Notes: generated by a model from the letters alone, not told the origin. Shown: positions 51,459-64,000, counted from the first letter of the stretch. The stretch is DNA of 64,000 nucleotides from Udeniomyces pyricola (GCA_039545295.1 BCIK01000019.1:359789-423788); one strand, 5' to 3'. Numbers and translations are program-made.

Positions 51459-53022
51459 CTCGTTCGTTTGGTGGAACGCAGTTGTAGTCCTCCCTTGACG
51501 CGGCTTGAGAGCCAGGAGCGGATGGATGAGTGGGTGTCCTGGACGACTTCAGAGAAGAGCCTGCAGGACGAATGACGGATCGGAAGGAATCGATGAAAAT
51601 GAATCGATGAAGTTGAAGGGATCGGAGGAGATAATCGACGAGCATGCACCCAGTGAGAGGTCTGCCAATGACAGTCCGAGCGATTAATGATGTCCTACGC
51701 TATAGACTCCTGAGCATGTGCGGCCGTGAGGACGTCGGGAGTGTTGAATTATCTCTAAAGTGAGCCCATTAGATATCAGCTGGCGGCCCTAGTCGGGGCT
51801 TCCATATTCTAGAGTTCTACGTTCTAGCCTGGGTCAATGGTGGACTGGTAATCGATAAAGGGGCAAGGTTGGTCGATCCCTCACAATGGTCAGGAACGTG
51901 GGAACTTTATAATGTCAGGCCCGTCGGGAGTGGTCAGCACGTCGCAATTGCGTGAAGTTCTGTAAATTGTGATTCCAACTGGATCCGCGGGCGGTTCCGG
52001 GTGGCGGTAATGATCGATGACGATTGTGAGGCAGTGGAAAGTGGAACGTAGTGCAGTGGCTCTGCCAGGTCGACAGGGGGTTCTGAAATCTGGAAAGGTC
52101 GTGTGAGCTGCGCGGGCAGGTGCGGTACATTGTAACGTGGTGATTGGTGCGCGGCGTATGCATGTGGTGTTGTGGATGATGATAGAACATCGTAGCTATA
52201 TAGTATATGGACATGTCTGGTGGGTGTACGTGAAGCGCGCGTGTCAATCGGCGCAGGTCGTGATCGGCATGTCGAGAACGCTGAGATCTGAGATCTGGAG
52301 CTCTGGAGGCCGGAAACATAGATGATGAAATTTATTACAACAAGTATCCTTCGCACCCTGTGATGTGTAATGTACGTACCTGTTCGACGATTCTGGCCGG
52401 ATCATGCATCAATATGCCGGCTTCGTCAATACCATGACCACCAACCTGAAATCTCTGTGCCCCAATATCAAAGCCGTCTTCAGCTGGTCTTATGTCATCA
52501 GGTCCCGAGCGTACAGTCTTGTCATCGCTGCCTGACAGACCACAAGCGGGCGAACTGATAGGGATCGACTCATCACTCAACCCACGTTGCTATATATCGC
52601 CAGAACATCCGCTGCTGCATGCTGATCGCTACCCCAGACTGCACGTTCTTTCAGCCACGGTCTCTCCGTTGAGTTCGATGTTTGATCCGATCCTCACAAC
52701 CTCAGGCGTTCTTCTTCTGCCGGTTCGCTTTCCTTCACAGCTATCCACTCATACATATCCTCATATGATGTGTTCCTCTTCTCAATGATAAGGCGTCTTC
52801 GAGTTTCGGGTCTTGGCCTGTCCGGCCTGTCCGAGCATCACCAGGCATTCGCATATCTCGTTTCGGAGGGTTATCCACCCCGCCGCGTCCCTCGTGCAAC
52901 AAGGCTTGGCAAAAAAAACGGCTATCTCCTAGTCGCTTTCTCGACCTGCCTCTGGGTTTGCCTCGACTGCAGGACAGTACAAGCTCACAACCATCACCTT
53001 ACGCATCACCCACACAACCGAA
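51459..53022. other. Divergent intergenic region
   Basis: Separates the - Cys-rich gene and the + 5'-nucleotidase gene. Both strands have short open frames without support. A + frame near 52381-52535 (HQYAGFVNTMTTNLKSLCPN) has some coding look and might be another gene relic, but it has no start or partner exon. Confidence 0.35.
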
Positions 53023-56000
53023 ATGCTTCAGTTCTCAGCAGCGAGCCTGCTGCTTCCTCTACTCTTGGGATCCCAGATCGTAGCCGCCGACGAGCACCTC
53101 GTCTCATCTCGCCTCACGTCCGTTGGCCGGCAGATCAAGCGTGGACTTCAGGGTGATGGCAACTACGTAAGTATGCTATGAGACCCGCGAAGGGGGCAAG
53201 GCTGGAGAGATCGGAGCGAGGTGTGGAAAGTACAAGGGGGAGACGTGTATGAAGACAGCAGTACAACGGTCCGATCTTTCCTTGTTGATGTGGCCAACAA
53301 ACATCGAGTCTATCGCTTATCATGACTTTTGTCCTCTTCTACTTTGCATAGAACGTAACGTTCCTTCACGTCAATGATATACATGCGCATCTCGATACCT
53401 TTCGGTCCACTGGAGTCGACTGTCCCGCCAACAACACGGCCCGAGGAATCGAGTGCTACGGAGGGTACGCGAGGCTCAAGGCCAAGATCGACGAAGTTCG
53501 GGCGAGTGTCAACGACTCCATCACATTGGATGCGGGAGATGAATGGCAAGGGTGAGTGACATATATCGTACATATTTTCAATGAACAATATAGGAGAGGG
53601 GTGATGCAGATCACAGTGATAGCATCGGCAATCTTTCTGACGCAGCTGCCCCCTGCCCCCCTTTCCCCTACCTTCCTTGCTTTGATGGACATTAGAACAC
53701 TGTTTTATCGCTACTATGGTGGAAGTGTCATAGCACAGGCCATGAACGACGTTGGATATGACGCTTTTACTCTTGGAGTGGGTGTCTCGGTCTTTGCCAA
53801 GGCTTGGCCTCTCTTCAGTTCGGGAGAAACTGACCATTGTTCGCAACCGCTTCATTCCTTTCGTTAAGAATCATGAATTTGATTCCAACGAAACCTTGCT
53901 CGCAAGTTTCCTCGCAAATTTGACCTGTCCGACGGTCTCCACCAACATCAAGACCAACTTCACCCCCCTCGCAGAGCAGCTCGTACCTTTTGTCCTGATG
54001 CCGAAGCATGAGTTAGCGATCGTTGCGCTTACGACGGTCGATGTGCCCGACATCTCGCAGCCGGGTAACACGACGAGATTTGAGCCGCTTGTAGAAAGCG
54101 TTCAACCAGTTGTTGACGGATTGTTGAACGGCACGATTGGAGGTGGAAATGGAACCAGCGTCAAGCGAGTCGTCGCCTTGACGCATGTGGGTTCGTACTA
54201 CCCGTCCCTCCCCTCAATCACTTTCTTCTCTGCTGTAGATTGACCGCTTGACGCTTGTCTGAATCCATCGGATCCACAGGCTACGAGGAAGACATCAAAC
54301 TTGCCAAATCTACTCGTAACATTCACCTCATCATCGGTGGCCACTCGCATACTCCTCTCGGAGGTACGTTGGCTACGTCTATTAGATCATGTCATCCTGA
54401 CCCAATACTGAACGCGTCAATTCTTCAATCACAGGTGACCCTGCTATCTCACAAGGAGACTATCCTACCATCGTGAGGAACCTAGACGGCGAAGAAGTCT
54501 TTATCGTTCGTCCTGAACTTTCCCAATCGTATTTACGTTTGAGACGATCGATCGATTGACCTCAATCAAGCATCTCGACCATCGCTCAAAATACGTTCTT
54601 GTTCGCTTGAATGTGATATGGATTATTCTAGGTCACCGCTTATCGATGGGGTCAATACCTCGGACGACTAGACGTCGCCTTTGCTCCCGATTCAGGCAAG
54701 ATTCTAGCGACGACTGGACAACCTATCATTGTCTACCAGAATCTCACTCAAGGTCAGACATGCAACCATGCGCACATCTGCTTTTCAATCCTCTGCTGGT
54801 GTTCCTATCCCCTTGCTCCTCCCCCCTTTATCAGGATTAAAGGCGGATCTGCTCTTGCGATTGGTGCATACGCCGCTCATACTGAATCCTGTATACCCAT
54901 GACGAACACTATCTCGTCCCTTGCTAGATGCCACACTACAGACCAAGGTGGAAGAGTGGCGTGTGCCATTCGATGAATACGCCCGTCAAGTCATCGGATC
55001 GACTCTGACCACTCTCGAACAGACGCCTTGCTATGCTCGCGAATGGTTAGAAGACCCATTCCCTTCCACGTGATTTGTTGTCCTGTCTTTTACGCGCGTC
55101 CTGACCATTATGCCTTATTTCTTACATGCTCACAGCACTCTGGGAGACGCCGTTACGGACTCCATGGTCTATGCCCGTCGTCAAGCCGGTGCCAACGTTT
55201 CTGCAGCCATTCACAACGCCGGTGGGATTCGAGCCGCCATCGAAGGCCCAGGAAATGTCACTCAAGGAGACGTCGTTACTTCTTTCCCCTTTGGAAACGC
55301 TCTCGTCGACCTGACGCTCAGTGGCGCACAGTTGTGGGATGTCATTGAAGGCGTTGCATCAGGAACGAATAGCGCCGGCGTGGTGGGTTGTCCTTTCCCC
55401 TCCCTCCCCCTCTCTCTCCCTCAATCTCATTGCCCCTTTCATCCCTTTGCCGGGCGAATCGAGTCATCACATGCTCATCCTCGTCTTTGTGTCTTTCCTT
55501 CCTTCTGTAATTCTTTATTTTCGCATGTTACTTTCTTATCAACTTCTTTTGTTCTTGGATCAGAAAACGAGCCCGATTCAAGTCTCCAAGGAGATCCAAT
55601 ACACTTGGAATCCCAATGCGACCGTCGGTTCCCGCTTGATCGACCTCAAAATTGGAGAACCACCCGTGCAGGTCGTATGGGACAGGAACTACACAATCGG
55701 TAAGCACCCAAAGAGGCCTATCGTTTCTTTGAAGACGAGGAAAGTATAGCTGGACTGGATTAATCTTCATCGCTGCTCGTATATCCTCTTCTCTATCTCT
55801 GGGCTGTATATGATGGCGTAACTGTACCTTTCGTGTTGATCTTCGCAGTGACTCTGGACTTTATCGGTTCGTTTCAAGTGATCTGTTTCTTTTCAATCTT
55901 AAATGCAAGGATCCCGACTAATCTCTTTTGGCCCCCGTCTCTTCATTCCCTTTTTATTTTCATTTGGTTTTATTTTCTTGCTGAACAGCGACTGGCGGAG

Positions 56001-56562
56001 ATGGTATCATACCCAACGCTCCCTCGGCGTCTCCTCCTCCTCTTGGAGCCCAAGATGAAATCTTTGCAGCATTTGTCAAAGAGTTCTCCCCGCTCAACTA
56101 CACTCTCGAAGGCCGCATCATTCAGAGCCAAGACACGGTCCAGAAGAAACCGGATGGCTTCACGTCCTCTTTGGGAACCGGAAACCAAACGACGACGACT
56201 GCCAATACGTCATTCGGGTGAGTCGTGTTGCTTTTATGTGCAATTCTTGGAAAAGAAAGAGAGGGGGATTGGGTGTTGTTCTGTACCCTGGTCGTGTCCA
56301 TCGCATATATGTCTTTCGCGTATTATATATGCCATCCCTCATTTTGTTTTATCCTTGATCTCTTCCTCCCCACCTCTCAAACATGTGTACTTATGTCTCG
56401 CCCCCCTCTGTTCTTTCCTTCCCACCTTATCATCCACTTCTCCCTCTTCTACCCTTCTTCCAACAATGCAGAAACCCAACTGGAGGACTCAATCGATTTC
56501 AACTCGTCAAGCTCAGCTCGACGGCTTTCATCCTGTCCCTCGCGGCCCTGGTCGTCCTTTGA
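53023..56562 (+). CDS. 5'-nucleotidase family metallophosphoesterase, GPI-type
   Basis: Surface enzyme hydrolysing nucleoside monophosphates (or related phosphoesters). Thirteen exons join in phase to 620 residues: 53023-53166, 53352-53551, 53696-53777, 53869-54190, 54280-54363, 54435-54505, 54632-54752, 54928-55045, 55136-55382, 55564-55699, 55849-55866, 55989-56217, 56472-56562. Signal peptide about 1-22. Metal ligands: HVNDIH (Asp57, His59), GDEWQG, NHE (Asn143, His144) and GGHSH. The C-terminal 5'-nucleotidase domain has LGDAVTDSM, HNAGGIRAAI and GDVVTSFPFGN. The protein ends in a hydrophobic tail (AFILSLAALVVL) without a basic tail, fitting a GPI anchor. Exon 11 is only 18 nt. The natural substrate is not readable. 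Confidence 0.94.
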
Positions 56563-57130
56563 AACCCCTAATACTCAACTCACTATAGACGACAGCGATG
56601 AATGGGACCAAAAAAAGATTAGAATGTTGATGAACGGGGGGGGGGGACGATGAGATCAATGCATTTATACTTTTAGTGCTAAATAAATTCTGGAATACCA
56701 TCCTGCAGCGACATCCAGACAACTGGCGATGTTGTATATATCTAGCTGTATTATGATACCGCAAATTGAGGGTGCATACTAAGATATAGATACATACTTA
56801 ATACTTGGTGGGAACATCCAACTTACTGGTATTGACTGGTAAAGGCCGTACGGTTTCGTCCTGTGGGATTTATGTCACGCTTTAGTGATAGACAGGGATG
56901 CGATCATCAGAAGAAAAGAAAGAGATAAAAAGAGGCATGTATATGATGAACCAGGGCAGAGATTTGCACGTGACGTAACCATCTGGCTGGGTAGACTAAT
57001 TGAGAATACTTAAATATATTATTATCTGTATCGCCTGAATAAGGCCGAGCCTGCAGTCCTCGCTTTCCCCTATCTCGTGTACTCATACTCCCGCGACGTA
57101 TTCCCTGATCACCCACCTCGTCTTCCTGCC
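56563..57130. other. Intergenic region
   Basis: Contains an AATAAA at 56682-56687, a likely polyadenylation signal for the 5'-nucleotidase gene 120 bases after its stop. An AT-rich AAATATATTATTAT segment near 57012-57025 may be a promoter element for JHD1. No gene seen. Confidence 0.5.
56682..56687 (+). terminator. Probable polyadenylation signal AATAAA
   Basis: Canonical hexamer about 120 bases downstream of the 5'-nucleotidase stop codon, a normal distance for a 3' UTR signal. Confidence 0.5.
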
Positions 57131-60100
57131 ATGGCTGCCTCGACATCCCCACCTCCCGCGTCTCCTTTGTGTAATCAACTCGACTTGCCTGACGCTTCAT
57201 CTTCGACGACCGTGGCAGCGTCGGAAACGCCGTCGATTCTCGAGCTCGAGCCATCCCCCTCGGACTCTCTCTCTGCTCCTTCTGCCCATCCATCCATCCT
57301 CACCACCCCCGACCCACCAACGGTCCCGACGAGTCAACCTACCAAACCTGCTTCCCGCCCTCCAAGAGCATCCACAGGGACACGCTCGATGGAAGCTTCG
57401 CCCGCACCGCCACTTGCCACGATCGTGACGTCCGACCTTCCCCCTCCGACATTCTCTCCGCCGTCCAAATCTTCCACATCGACGCGTCGGTCCACTCCGC
57501 TCAAGATGGCTTCTCCTCCTCTTTCCACTCACGCCTCAAGCTCAACATATAAGCCACCGGATGTGACCTTGGAGACGGATGACGGCGAAGAGCAGACTAA
57601 GTCGGCTGAAGAACTCGCTATCGAAGATGAGCAGTGTCCGTCGTGCCTGGGACCGGATGTCCCGATGCCTCCGGATGGAAGTGGCAAGGGAGAACAAGGA
57701 GGTTTGACTTGGATCTCGTGTACGAAATGTGAGTGATATTGACATGTATGGGGTGACGAGGGGCACGGACGAAGGAGGTGAACCGGACGGATATGTTCGT
57801 TTGGATCTAGCGTTTGTCACTCTCAGCTATTCTCTTTCGCATGTTCTTCTTCTCCTCCTTTGGTGATCCTCTCTGTGCCCTTGTTTGGTGGCTGGAAATA
57901 TGGCTATAGAAGCGGGGACGTGAGACGGCTCGGGTCCGGACCAAATGGAAGCCCTGTCTTTTTGAGGAAAGCGCGTCTAGACCTCATCTTTTTGGCCCGA
58001 GCGCGACGCGTCGTACTACGCCGCTGGGACTTCCCTTGGCATCAACCCTTGGAAATCTCCTCCTACCCATAGCATCATCATATAACAACCAAAGATATTC
58101 CAACTCGCCCCCTGCTGGCTATATCGTCTCTCTCTCTCTTGCTCGGCGCAGATACCTCGCTCAATCCCGGCGTCCGGTCGTGAATATGGCCCTGAAACCG
58201 TTTATTCAACCATTTACTAATTCAACACCCCACCCCCCCTGTTCTCCTCTTTATACTCTGCTTCTATCTGTCTCAACGTTGATTGCGGATATACCAGGTG
58301 GATCCTGGTTCCACTATGCGTGTATTCGAACACGAAATCAAGGCATCCCTGCAGGTCTCGGACCCGACAAGGGCGATTGGAAGGCCGAGGTCGACCTGAT
58401 CGACAAGTGGTTCTGTCCGCAACTGGGTTGGTGAGTGTCAGACCGTGTAGAGCACAACCTTACGTCTGCATGGGCCTGAATTAGCCTGGATAATCTCAAG
58501 ATGTCCTGTCGGGACGAGACAGAGAGATTCACCTTGTACAATGCTGACTTTGTGTGCTCGTTACTTGTGGCTGCGCGCGTTCGTGTTCGTCTCTCCGATT
58601 TCATCGGTGCCCCCACGATGCCCTCACATAACCTCCATCCCATCTCTGCCCATGTACTCTAATTCATTCTCGGCAATCAGTTCCTCCACGCATGCCCTTG
58701 CCTCGACGTTGAAACCTTCCGCGTCTCGTAAATCCTCGCGAGCGAAACCCAAGATCGACTATCAATCCCTCATCTCTGGCGTCCCTTCGGCCCTTCCCGC
58801 CCTCTCTTGGCCCGAGAGGTTTGCCGCATACGAGAATCAGGGTCGAATTCGTCTGGGTGGGTACGCTGAGGTGCGAGGGGAGGAGATCAGGACAAAGGAG
58901 TGGCTCGTCGGTCAAGGTGGGTGCGAGGATGGATGGGAAAGGGATCGCGAGGGACCTTTAGGCCGACCCATCGTCGTACGAGGAGGAGGTCAAGGAAATG
59001 CTGGTATCGAAAGCTTAGGAGGCAAGATGCCAGAGCGGTCGTTGACGGTGCCGGATATCGCCAGGATCAATGGTGAGTCGCGGCGTGTACTCGTTCCTTC
59101 GCAGGGTTTAATCTGATGTGATGCCAGTCCTCACTTCACTGACTGCCTGAATTTTTGCCATCTTTCCTCGGCACTATGATTTACTAGGCCGTGAGACCCC
59201 TGTCGAGGTTGTCGACGTCGCCAATCAAGGCACATCCAAAACCGCCCCGGGCACCAACGAACCCTGGACGCTCGGCTCCTGGGCCGACTATTACACCACT
59301 CCTTCGACCCAGAAGAAACGTATCTACAACATCATATCCTACGAGATCACGGGAACTAAGCTGGCCAAGATGGTGCAACCTCCAAAGATTGTCACCGAGT
59401 TAGATTGGGTGGACAGATTTTGGCCTGGAGCAGATAAGGCGACGAGGCCCAAAGTTCAGATGTATTGCTTGATGAGTCCGGGAGGATGCTGGACGGTGAG
59501 TCGTCAATCAGTTTTCTAGAGTTCTGAGGGTATATCCGGGACGTAGGAGACGATACTTCTTAGCTAGACAGTGGACTGATGCGCTGGTTCATTTTACGCG
59601 TGGCCCTATTCAGGATTGGCACGTTGATTTTGCTGGTAGTAGCGTTTACTACCATATCATGACTGGCAACAAAGTCTTTTACTTCAGTCAGTTTGAGATT
59701 CTTGTCCTCACGCGCTTTAAACTGCGACTGACTCCCATAGGCTGATTTTAGTGTCGCTCTTCTCGTTGACTGTGATGCTGCGATGATACTTGGTGGCCGA
59801 ATTTCAGTCCGACCGACGAGAGCCAACCTCGACGCATATGCCAAGTGGTCTGATAGTGCATCGCAGACGACGACTTGGTTAGGCGACATGGTCGACAACG
59901 TCTGGAAGATTGTGCTCGAACCGGGTGACACCATGTTGGTCCCCTTCCCTCCTTCTACTTCCATTTCTGCCGGTTTCCTTTGTTTGTGCAATCTATGCCG
60001 CGGTACATGCCTGAACGCTGAATAGTAATTGATGCCCTGGTTTTCCCATGACAACTTGACTCGTCAGGATCATCCCCTCTGGCTGGATTCATGCGGTCGT

Positions 60101-62751
60101 ATGTTCCTTCTTCGCCACTCGTTATGCATCGGATTTACCGGATCTGACCACGCTTCCTGACTTGATTCTACGGCTGTCGTCTCTTGATCACGATCTTTCG
60201 CTTCACGTTTTGTTTCCTTCCTGTTTCCCCTCGGTTGCCCGGGTACCCCTTTTTTGCACTTTCTCTAGCATACACCCAGCGACACTCTCGTCTTTGGTGG
60301 TAACTTTCTACATTCGTATGATATCCCAGTCCGTAAGTATCGATCTTGCATGTTTCCTACCCTTGCCACCCGTCGATATACATTCCTTCTGATATCGGAA
60401 CCGCCGCGTTATGAATACGTCGTCAACCGTATATCAAGATCATTATTGTTTAGACCTCTTCAAGCTGATCCAATCTGGTTCTTTATTTTGTTCACCCCGG
60501 CCATTTCTTTCTTTCCTTCTGCCATGGAAATCATCGTCATACTGTGCTCTCTTGTTCGCCATTTCCATGACCTCGGTCTCATTCCTCTTCGTCCCTTTTA
60601 GAGCTGCGTCTGCGAGAGATCGAGATCGCCACCCGAGTTCCTCAGAAATTCCGGTTCCCAAAGTTTGTCAAGTATGTCAACCTCGGTCAAATGTTTGCTT
60701 TCGCTCGTAGCATGAATCCATACTGCGATCTCCTCGTAGCCGGTTCTGAGCAGCATCTTTCCTTGTGCTGTCTTCTTTTTCTATCGCTGCTGTCATTTTT
60801 ACAGGCTCTGCTGGCACGTTGCCGATCACTATAACCGAGACCTTCAAGCGATTCAGAAGCTTCGATCGTCGAGAGCGATGGCGGCGGCGGCCAATGCTGC
60901 TGCTGCTGCCGCCGCTGCTGCCGCTGCTGTGACGACTGGGTCCGAGTCCAAGGCCAGAAATGGAACCCCTGGCACGTCTACATCTACGCTCGTTGATGCT
61001 GCTTCGTCCTCCTCAGCTGCCTCTGCCAATCCTTCGGCCTCCCAAGGCTCGCTCTCTACCCAGCATCCATCCTCATCTTTACCTCTTTCCGCCGCGACAA
61101 CCACACCTGATACATCCGAAGCCGCCCCAACCGAGCCCAACTTTGCATCTGCTGTTACCCCTTTGTCTACGTCCACCTACTCATATCCGCCCTTCAACGC
61201 TTACGAACCCCTCTCCCCTCGACTCCTTTCCAACCTCGCCACGCTCGCCTCTTTCCTCGTCCGCCAGGTTCGATATCGCGAGCGTGGTTTGCCCGGTGAT
61301 GGCGAAAAAGACTCGGATACAATCCCGTTCGACAAGGTCCGCGATCCGGCGGGATTGGCGAGGGAGTTGAGATGGAGGGTCAAGATGGCGATGGGAGAGG
61401 AGAGTGAGGACGAGGGGGGAGGGCCGGAGGATGGTTTCAAGATGGGAGGTGGAGGCAAAGCTGGCAAGAAGAACGGCAAGAAGGACCTAGTGCGAGGGGC
61501 TAAGCATGGAAAGAGGAAGCTGGAAGAGGAAGAAGAGCATCGGTCTACCTATGAGCTGCAACAAGAGGTAATTGCATTGGAAGAGGAGTTGAGGAAGAGA
61601 CGGAGAGGTGGCATCGAAAACGACGCCAAGTTTCGGCCCAAGCAGTACGTTGAAGATGTCTTCTGTTCTTTGAAGTGTATATGTGTGCCTGGGGTTCGGC
61701 TTGCGTCGTATGGTACGAGACGCTGTCTTTCTCGCGTCCTACGCTGACTCACCTTTGAAACTCCTTTTCTTCTAGATCCTGGGATGCCGATGTCTTCATG
61801 CCTCCAATCATCCAAAGTCAACCTGTTGCACTACCCCGTCCATCTCCTCCCAACACCCACATTGATTCTTCTTCCAACATCGCTCCGCCCGAAACCGCCA
61901 CTCAAACGACCCGGACCGAGGTCCAGATCCGAACGCGGCAAAAGTTTTTTGCATCCGGAGAGTGTTCGACAGAAGTCAGCACGTCTGAGAGGCTCGTCAT
62001 CAAGACGGTTTGGGCGGCCCCCAAGACAAGTGCTCCAAGCCAAAGCGGGAAGGGAAAGCAGAGGATGGCGGTAGCTGGGGTGGGTAAGGAACAGGAGAAG
62101 GAGAAGGTCAAGCGCGAACCGCACAAAATGGACGTCGATGACCATCTGGGCTTGGACGGGACGATCGCTCAAGCGACCCCGCCGTCGGGTTCTTACGACT
62201 CCTCTTCCGCCTTTGTCCCACCAACTCCACCACCACCACCATCTGCCCTTCCATCTTCCTCCTCCTCTGCATTGTATCCCCCAGTATCCACACACATCTT
62301 TCCCCCTCCTTCTCCAGCTTCCTCTCGTCCATCCAATCACACCAGCTATCTCCCTCCTCCTCTTCTCTCATCCCCATTTAGTGGATCCTTCTCCTCTGCA
62401 TTCCCATACGACCCAATCTTCCCTTCCCTCCCAGACCACAACATGACCCTTGATCACTATTCTTCGGACCCTCTAGCACCACCTTCTTCTTCGCTTCCAT
62501 CTCTTCCTCTTCCTCCTAATTCATCATCGTCCATATTCGCCATGGAGGACATTCCTATCACTTCTCTCATCTCCCTTCCTACCCCTGCCGCTCATGTTGT
62601 CCCTCCTACGGTTTCAAACCCGAGCTCCTCTACTGTGGCCGCCACCGCCGTCGTCGTTGGACAAGAAGTTGACGAAGCTGGCATCCCAACCAACTTCATC
62701 ACGAAATCAGGCCTACCGGCTTCTTTCATCGCTGCAGGACTCGGACCTTGA
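57131..62751 (+). CDS. JHD1: JHD1/KDM2-type JmjC histone demethylase with PHD finger
   Basis: Nuclear Fe(II)/2-oxoglutarate dioxygenase expected to demethylate H3K36. Eleven exons join in phase to 1203 residues: 57131-57728, 58298-58430, 58681-59072, 59188-59495, 59614-59686, 59808-59934, 60068-60098, 60269-60332, 60602-60671, 60805-61644, 61776-62751. A disordered Ser/Pro N-terminus precedes a PHD finger (CPSC, CTKC, WFHYAC, WFC). The JmjC core has ARIN...VEVVDV, SVYYH after DWHVDFAG (iron ligands His480, Asp482), PGDTMIIPSGWIHAV (third ligand His552) and HTPSDTLVFGGNFLHS, all KDM2/Jhd1 landmarks. After the JmjC comes a poly-Ala run, a basic linker and a long Pro/Ser tail. No F-box or CXXC was seen, unlike animal KDM2. 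The PHD and JmjC match fungal Jhd1, but the protein is longer than the yeast one. Confidence 0.94.
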
Positions 62752-64000
62752 GCGACCTGAATGAACGGAGCGGAATCCCCGGTGAATCGGATGGAAATAT
62801 GGCGGCGGCTCGGCATACAAAGCTTGAACTTCCGTCCCCTTTTCCCCCTGATTACACTCCCCTTCCCCCTTCTCCCTCCAACCCTTCCTTCCTTCTCCCT
62901 GTTGTTGACCTTCCCTGTCAATTCTGTTCTTAAAGCTCAACATTCTCGCACCTGCTCACGTCTTTCTTCCGTTCTCCCTCATTCACACTTTACTCCTCAA
63001 ATCTTGCACCCCTATTTCTTTCCTTCCCTTTCTCTCTCTCTCTTCTCTCCCCTTGTCTGCCCGCTCTCCCCTCGTTCATTCGCTCTCGCTTCGTCTTCCT
63101 CGCACTGCTTCGTGTCCGCTTCTACAACTTTCTATTTCTATCTCTCTATCTCTCCCTATCTCATATATGCAATCTGTCGAAACGAAAAAAGAAAGTAAGA
63201 AGAAGAAAACGCTTTCTAGCCCGTTGCTTTCTTTTGTTTCATTCTTTCATTCTTTCAAACCTCCCAAGTCGCTATCGCTCTCGCCTTCCCATCGCATGCA
63301 TATCACTTCGACGCCAGCCGTTTCTTCACTTCGTCCGATCCGGTCCAATCTCCATTATTTATTTATTTTTATTTTTTTTCTTCTTTCTTCTCTTTGTCTT
63401 CTCTTTTATTAAGTTTGATTAAAACAATGATCCTCCCTATTCTTGCTTTTCCTCATCTTTTCCTTTACGTCCAGAACTACGCACGCATCATGACCATTCT
63501 ATATATCTAAGCCTATGTCCCTATAAAGCAAGGAGAATACATATATCTCGACACAGAAGATAAGACAAAAAAGAGAAGACAAAAAACCCCAAAGATAGAA
63601 GAGGAGAAACCCTTCGCATATTGGAGGTTGCTTGTTTGCCGTTTCAAACCTGCTAGTGGTCCCCCAGAGAAGCGACGGAGATTTGATCGTTTGGATATCC
63701 TACCTTAGCTGGAAGGAGAAATGTTTAGGACAGGGGCAGGGAAAGAAAGAGAGAGAGAGAATGATGGGGGGGGAGGGTTTGAAAGGACGAAGGATGAGTA
63801 TGACGTTGGTGCATCCGTCTTCGGAAACCTCTATCTTGAGACATATATCAGACGAGACTCATCGACAGACAGACAGACCGATAGACAGACAGGCGGCGGT
63901 TGCTTACAAGAAACCCCTAGAGAGCTAGCTCCCTTTTAAACAACGGGGAGTTGACTTGACTGACTCTCCCTCCACCTTTGACGCTGCCTTGTATTTTTGA
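62752..64000. other. Downstream region, no gene seen
   Basis: Pyrimidine-rich to about 63200, then T-rich with a short ATTTATTT tract near 63356-63366. GACAGACAGACAGACC and related tandems lie near 63863-63893. No supported coding sequence; it probably includes the JHD1 3' region and may hold the promoter of a gene beyond the window. Confidence 0.4.

Noticed and set aside
52335..52580. Minus-strand 81-residue open frame
   Set aside because: Its start is TTG, not ATG, no partner exons with matching phase were found, and the opposite strand is equally open.
63860..63895. GACA tandem as a possible regulatory array or CRISPR
   Set aside because: It is a short tetranucleotide microsatellite without spaced repeats.

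Overview
The window is nuclear DNA of an intron-rich fungus, most likely a basidiomycete. The evidence is many short introns with GT-AG ends (donors mostly GTACGT, GTGAGT or GTAAGT), up to 20 coding exons per gene, no operon-like spacing, and fungal genes such as ROT1, MOT1, JHD1, a Fur4-type NCS1 permease and a secreted GH31 alpha-glucosidase. The order cannot be fixed from the sequence. I rebuilt gene models by hand, joining exons only where donor, acceptor, reading phase and (where available) family alignment agreed. No RNA gene, CRISPR array or autonomous transposon was found.

Layout. 1-302: probable 3' end of an unidentified + gene. 2070-4669 (+): low-complexity Ser/His/Asp-rich protein. 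5348-9478 (+): NCS1 nucleobase permease, 16 exons. 10624-15645 (-): GH31 alpha-glucosidase, 20 exons including a 10-nt microexon. 17570-19216 (+): intronless orphan. 20838-23936 (+): LIM protein of paxillin type. 24737-26059 (+): Gln/Gly-rich protein with a conserved-looking tail. 27122-35922 (-): MOT1/BTAF1 Swi2/Snf2 ATPase. 36460-40059 (+): DDX41-type DEAD-box helicase, head-to-head with MOT1 across 537 bp. 40786-41322 (+): small LRGGC-motif protein. 42606-45043 (+): ROT1, with an assembly gap in one intron. About 46833-47148 (+): a frameshifted F-box-like relic. 48376-49402 (+): weakly supported gene whose intron is bounded by T24 and A30. 49972-51458 (-): Cys-rich secreted, probably GPI-anchored protein in six small exons. 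53023-56562 (+): GPI-type 5'-nucleotidase. 57131-62751 (+): JHD1/KDM2-type JmjC histone demethylase with a PHD finger.

The genes do not form a cluster. Two themes recur: nuclear expression control (MOT1, JHD1, DDX41) and the secretory pathway or cell surface (GH31, ROT1, Cys-rich GPI protein, GPI 5'-nucleotidase, NCS1 permease). The last two could together support extracellular nucleotide or nucleobase salvage, which is inference only.

Sequence texture is unusual: oligo-C runs sit mainly in introns on the sense strand, often next to ambiguous bases, and long pyrimidine tracts precede several start codons. No convincing new multi-gene system was seen. The most interesting items are the microexons, the homopolymer-bounded intron, the F-box relic, the hidden Cys-rich protein and a possible poison exon.
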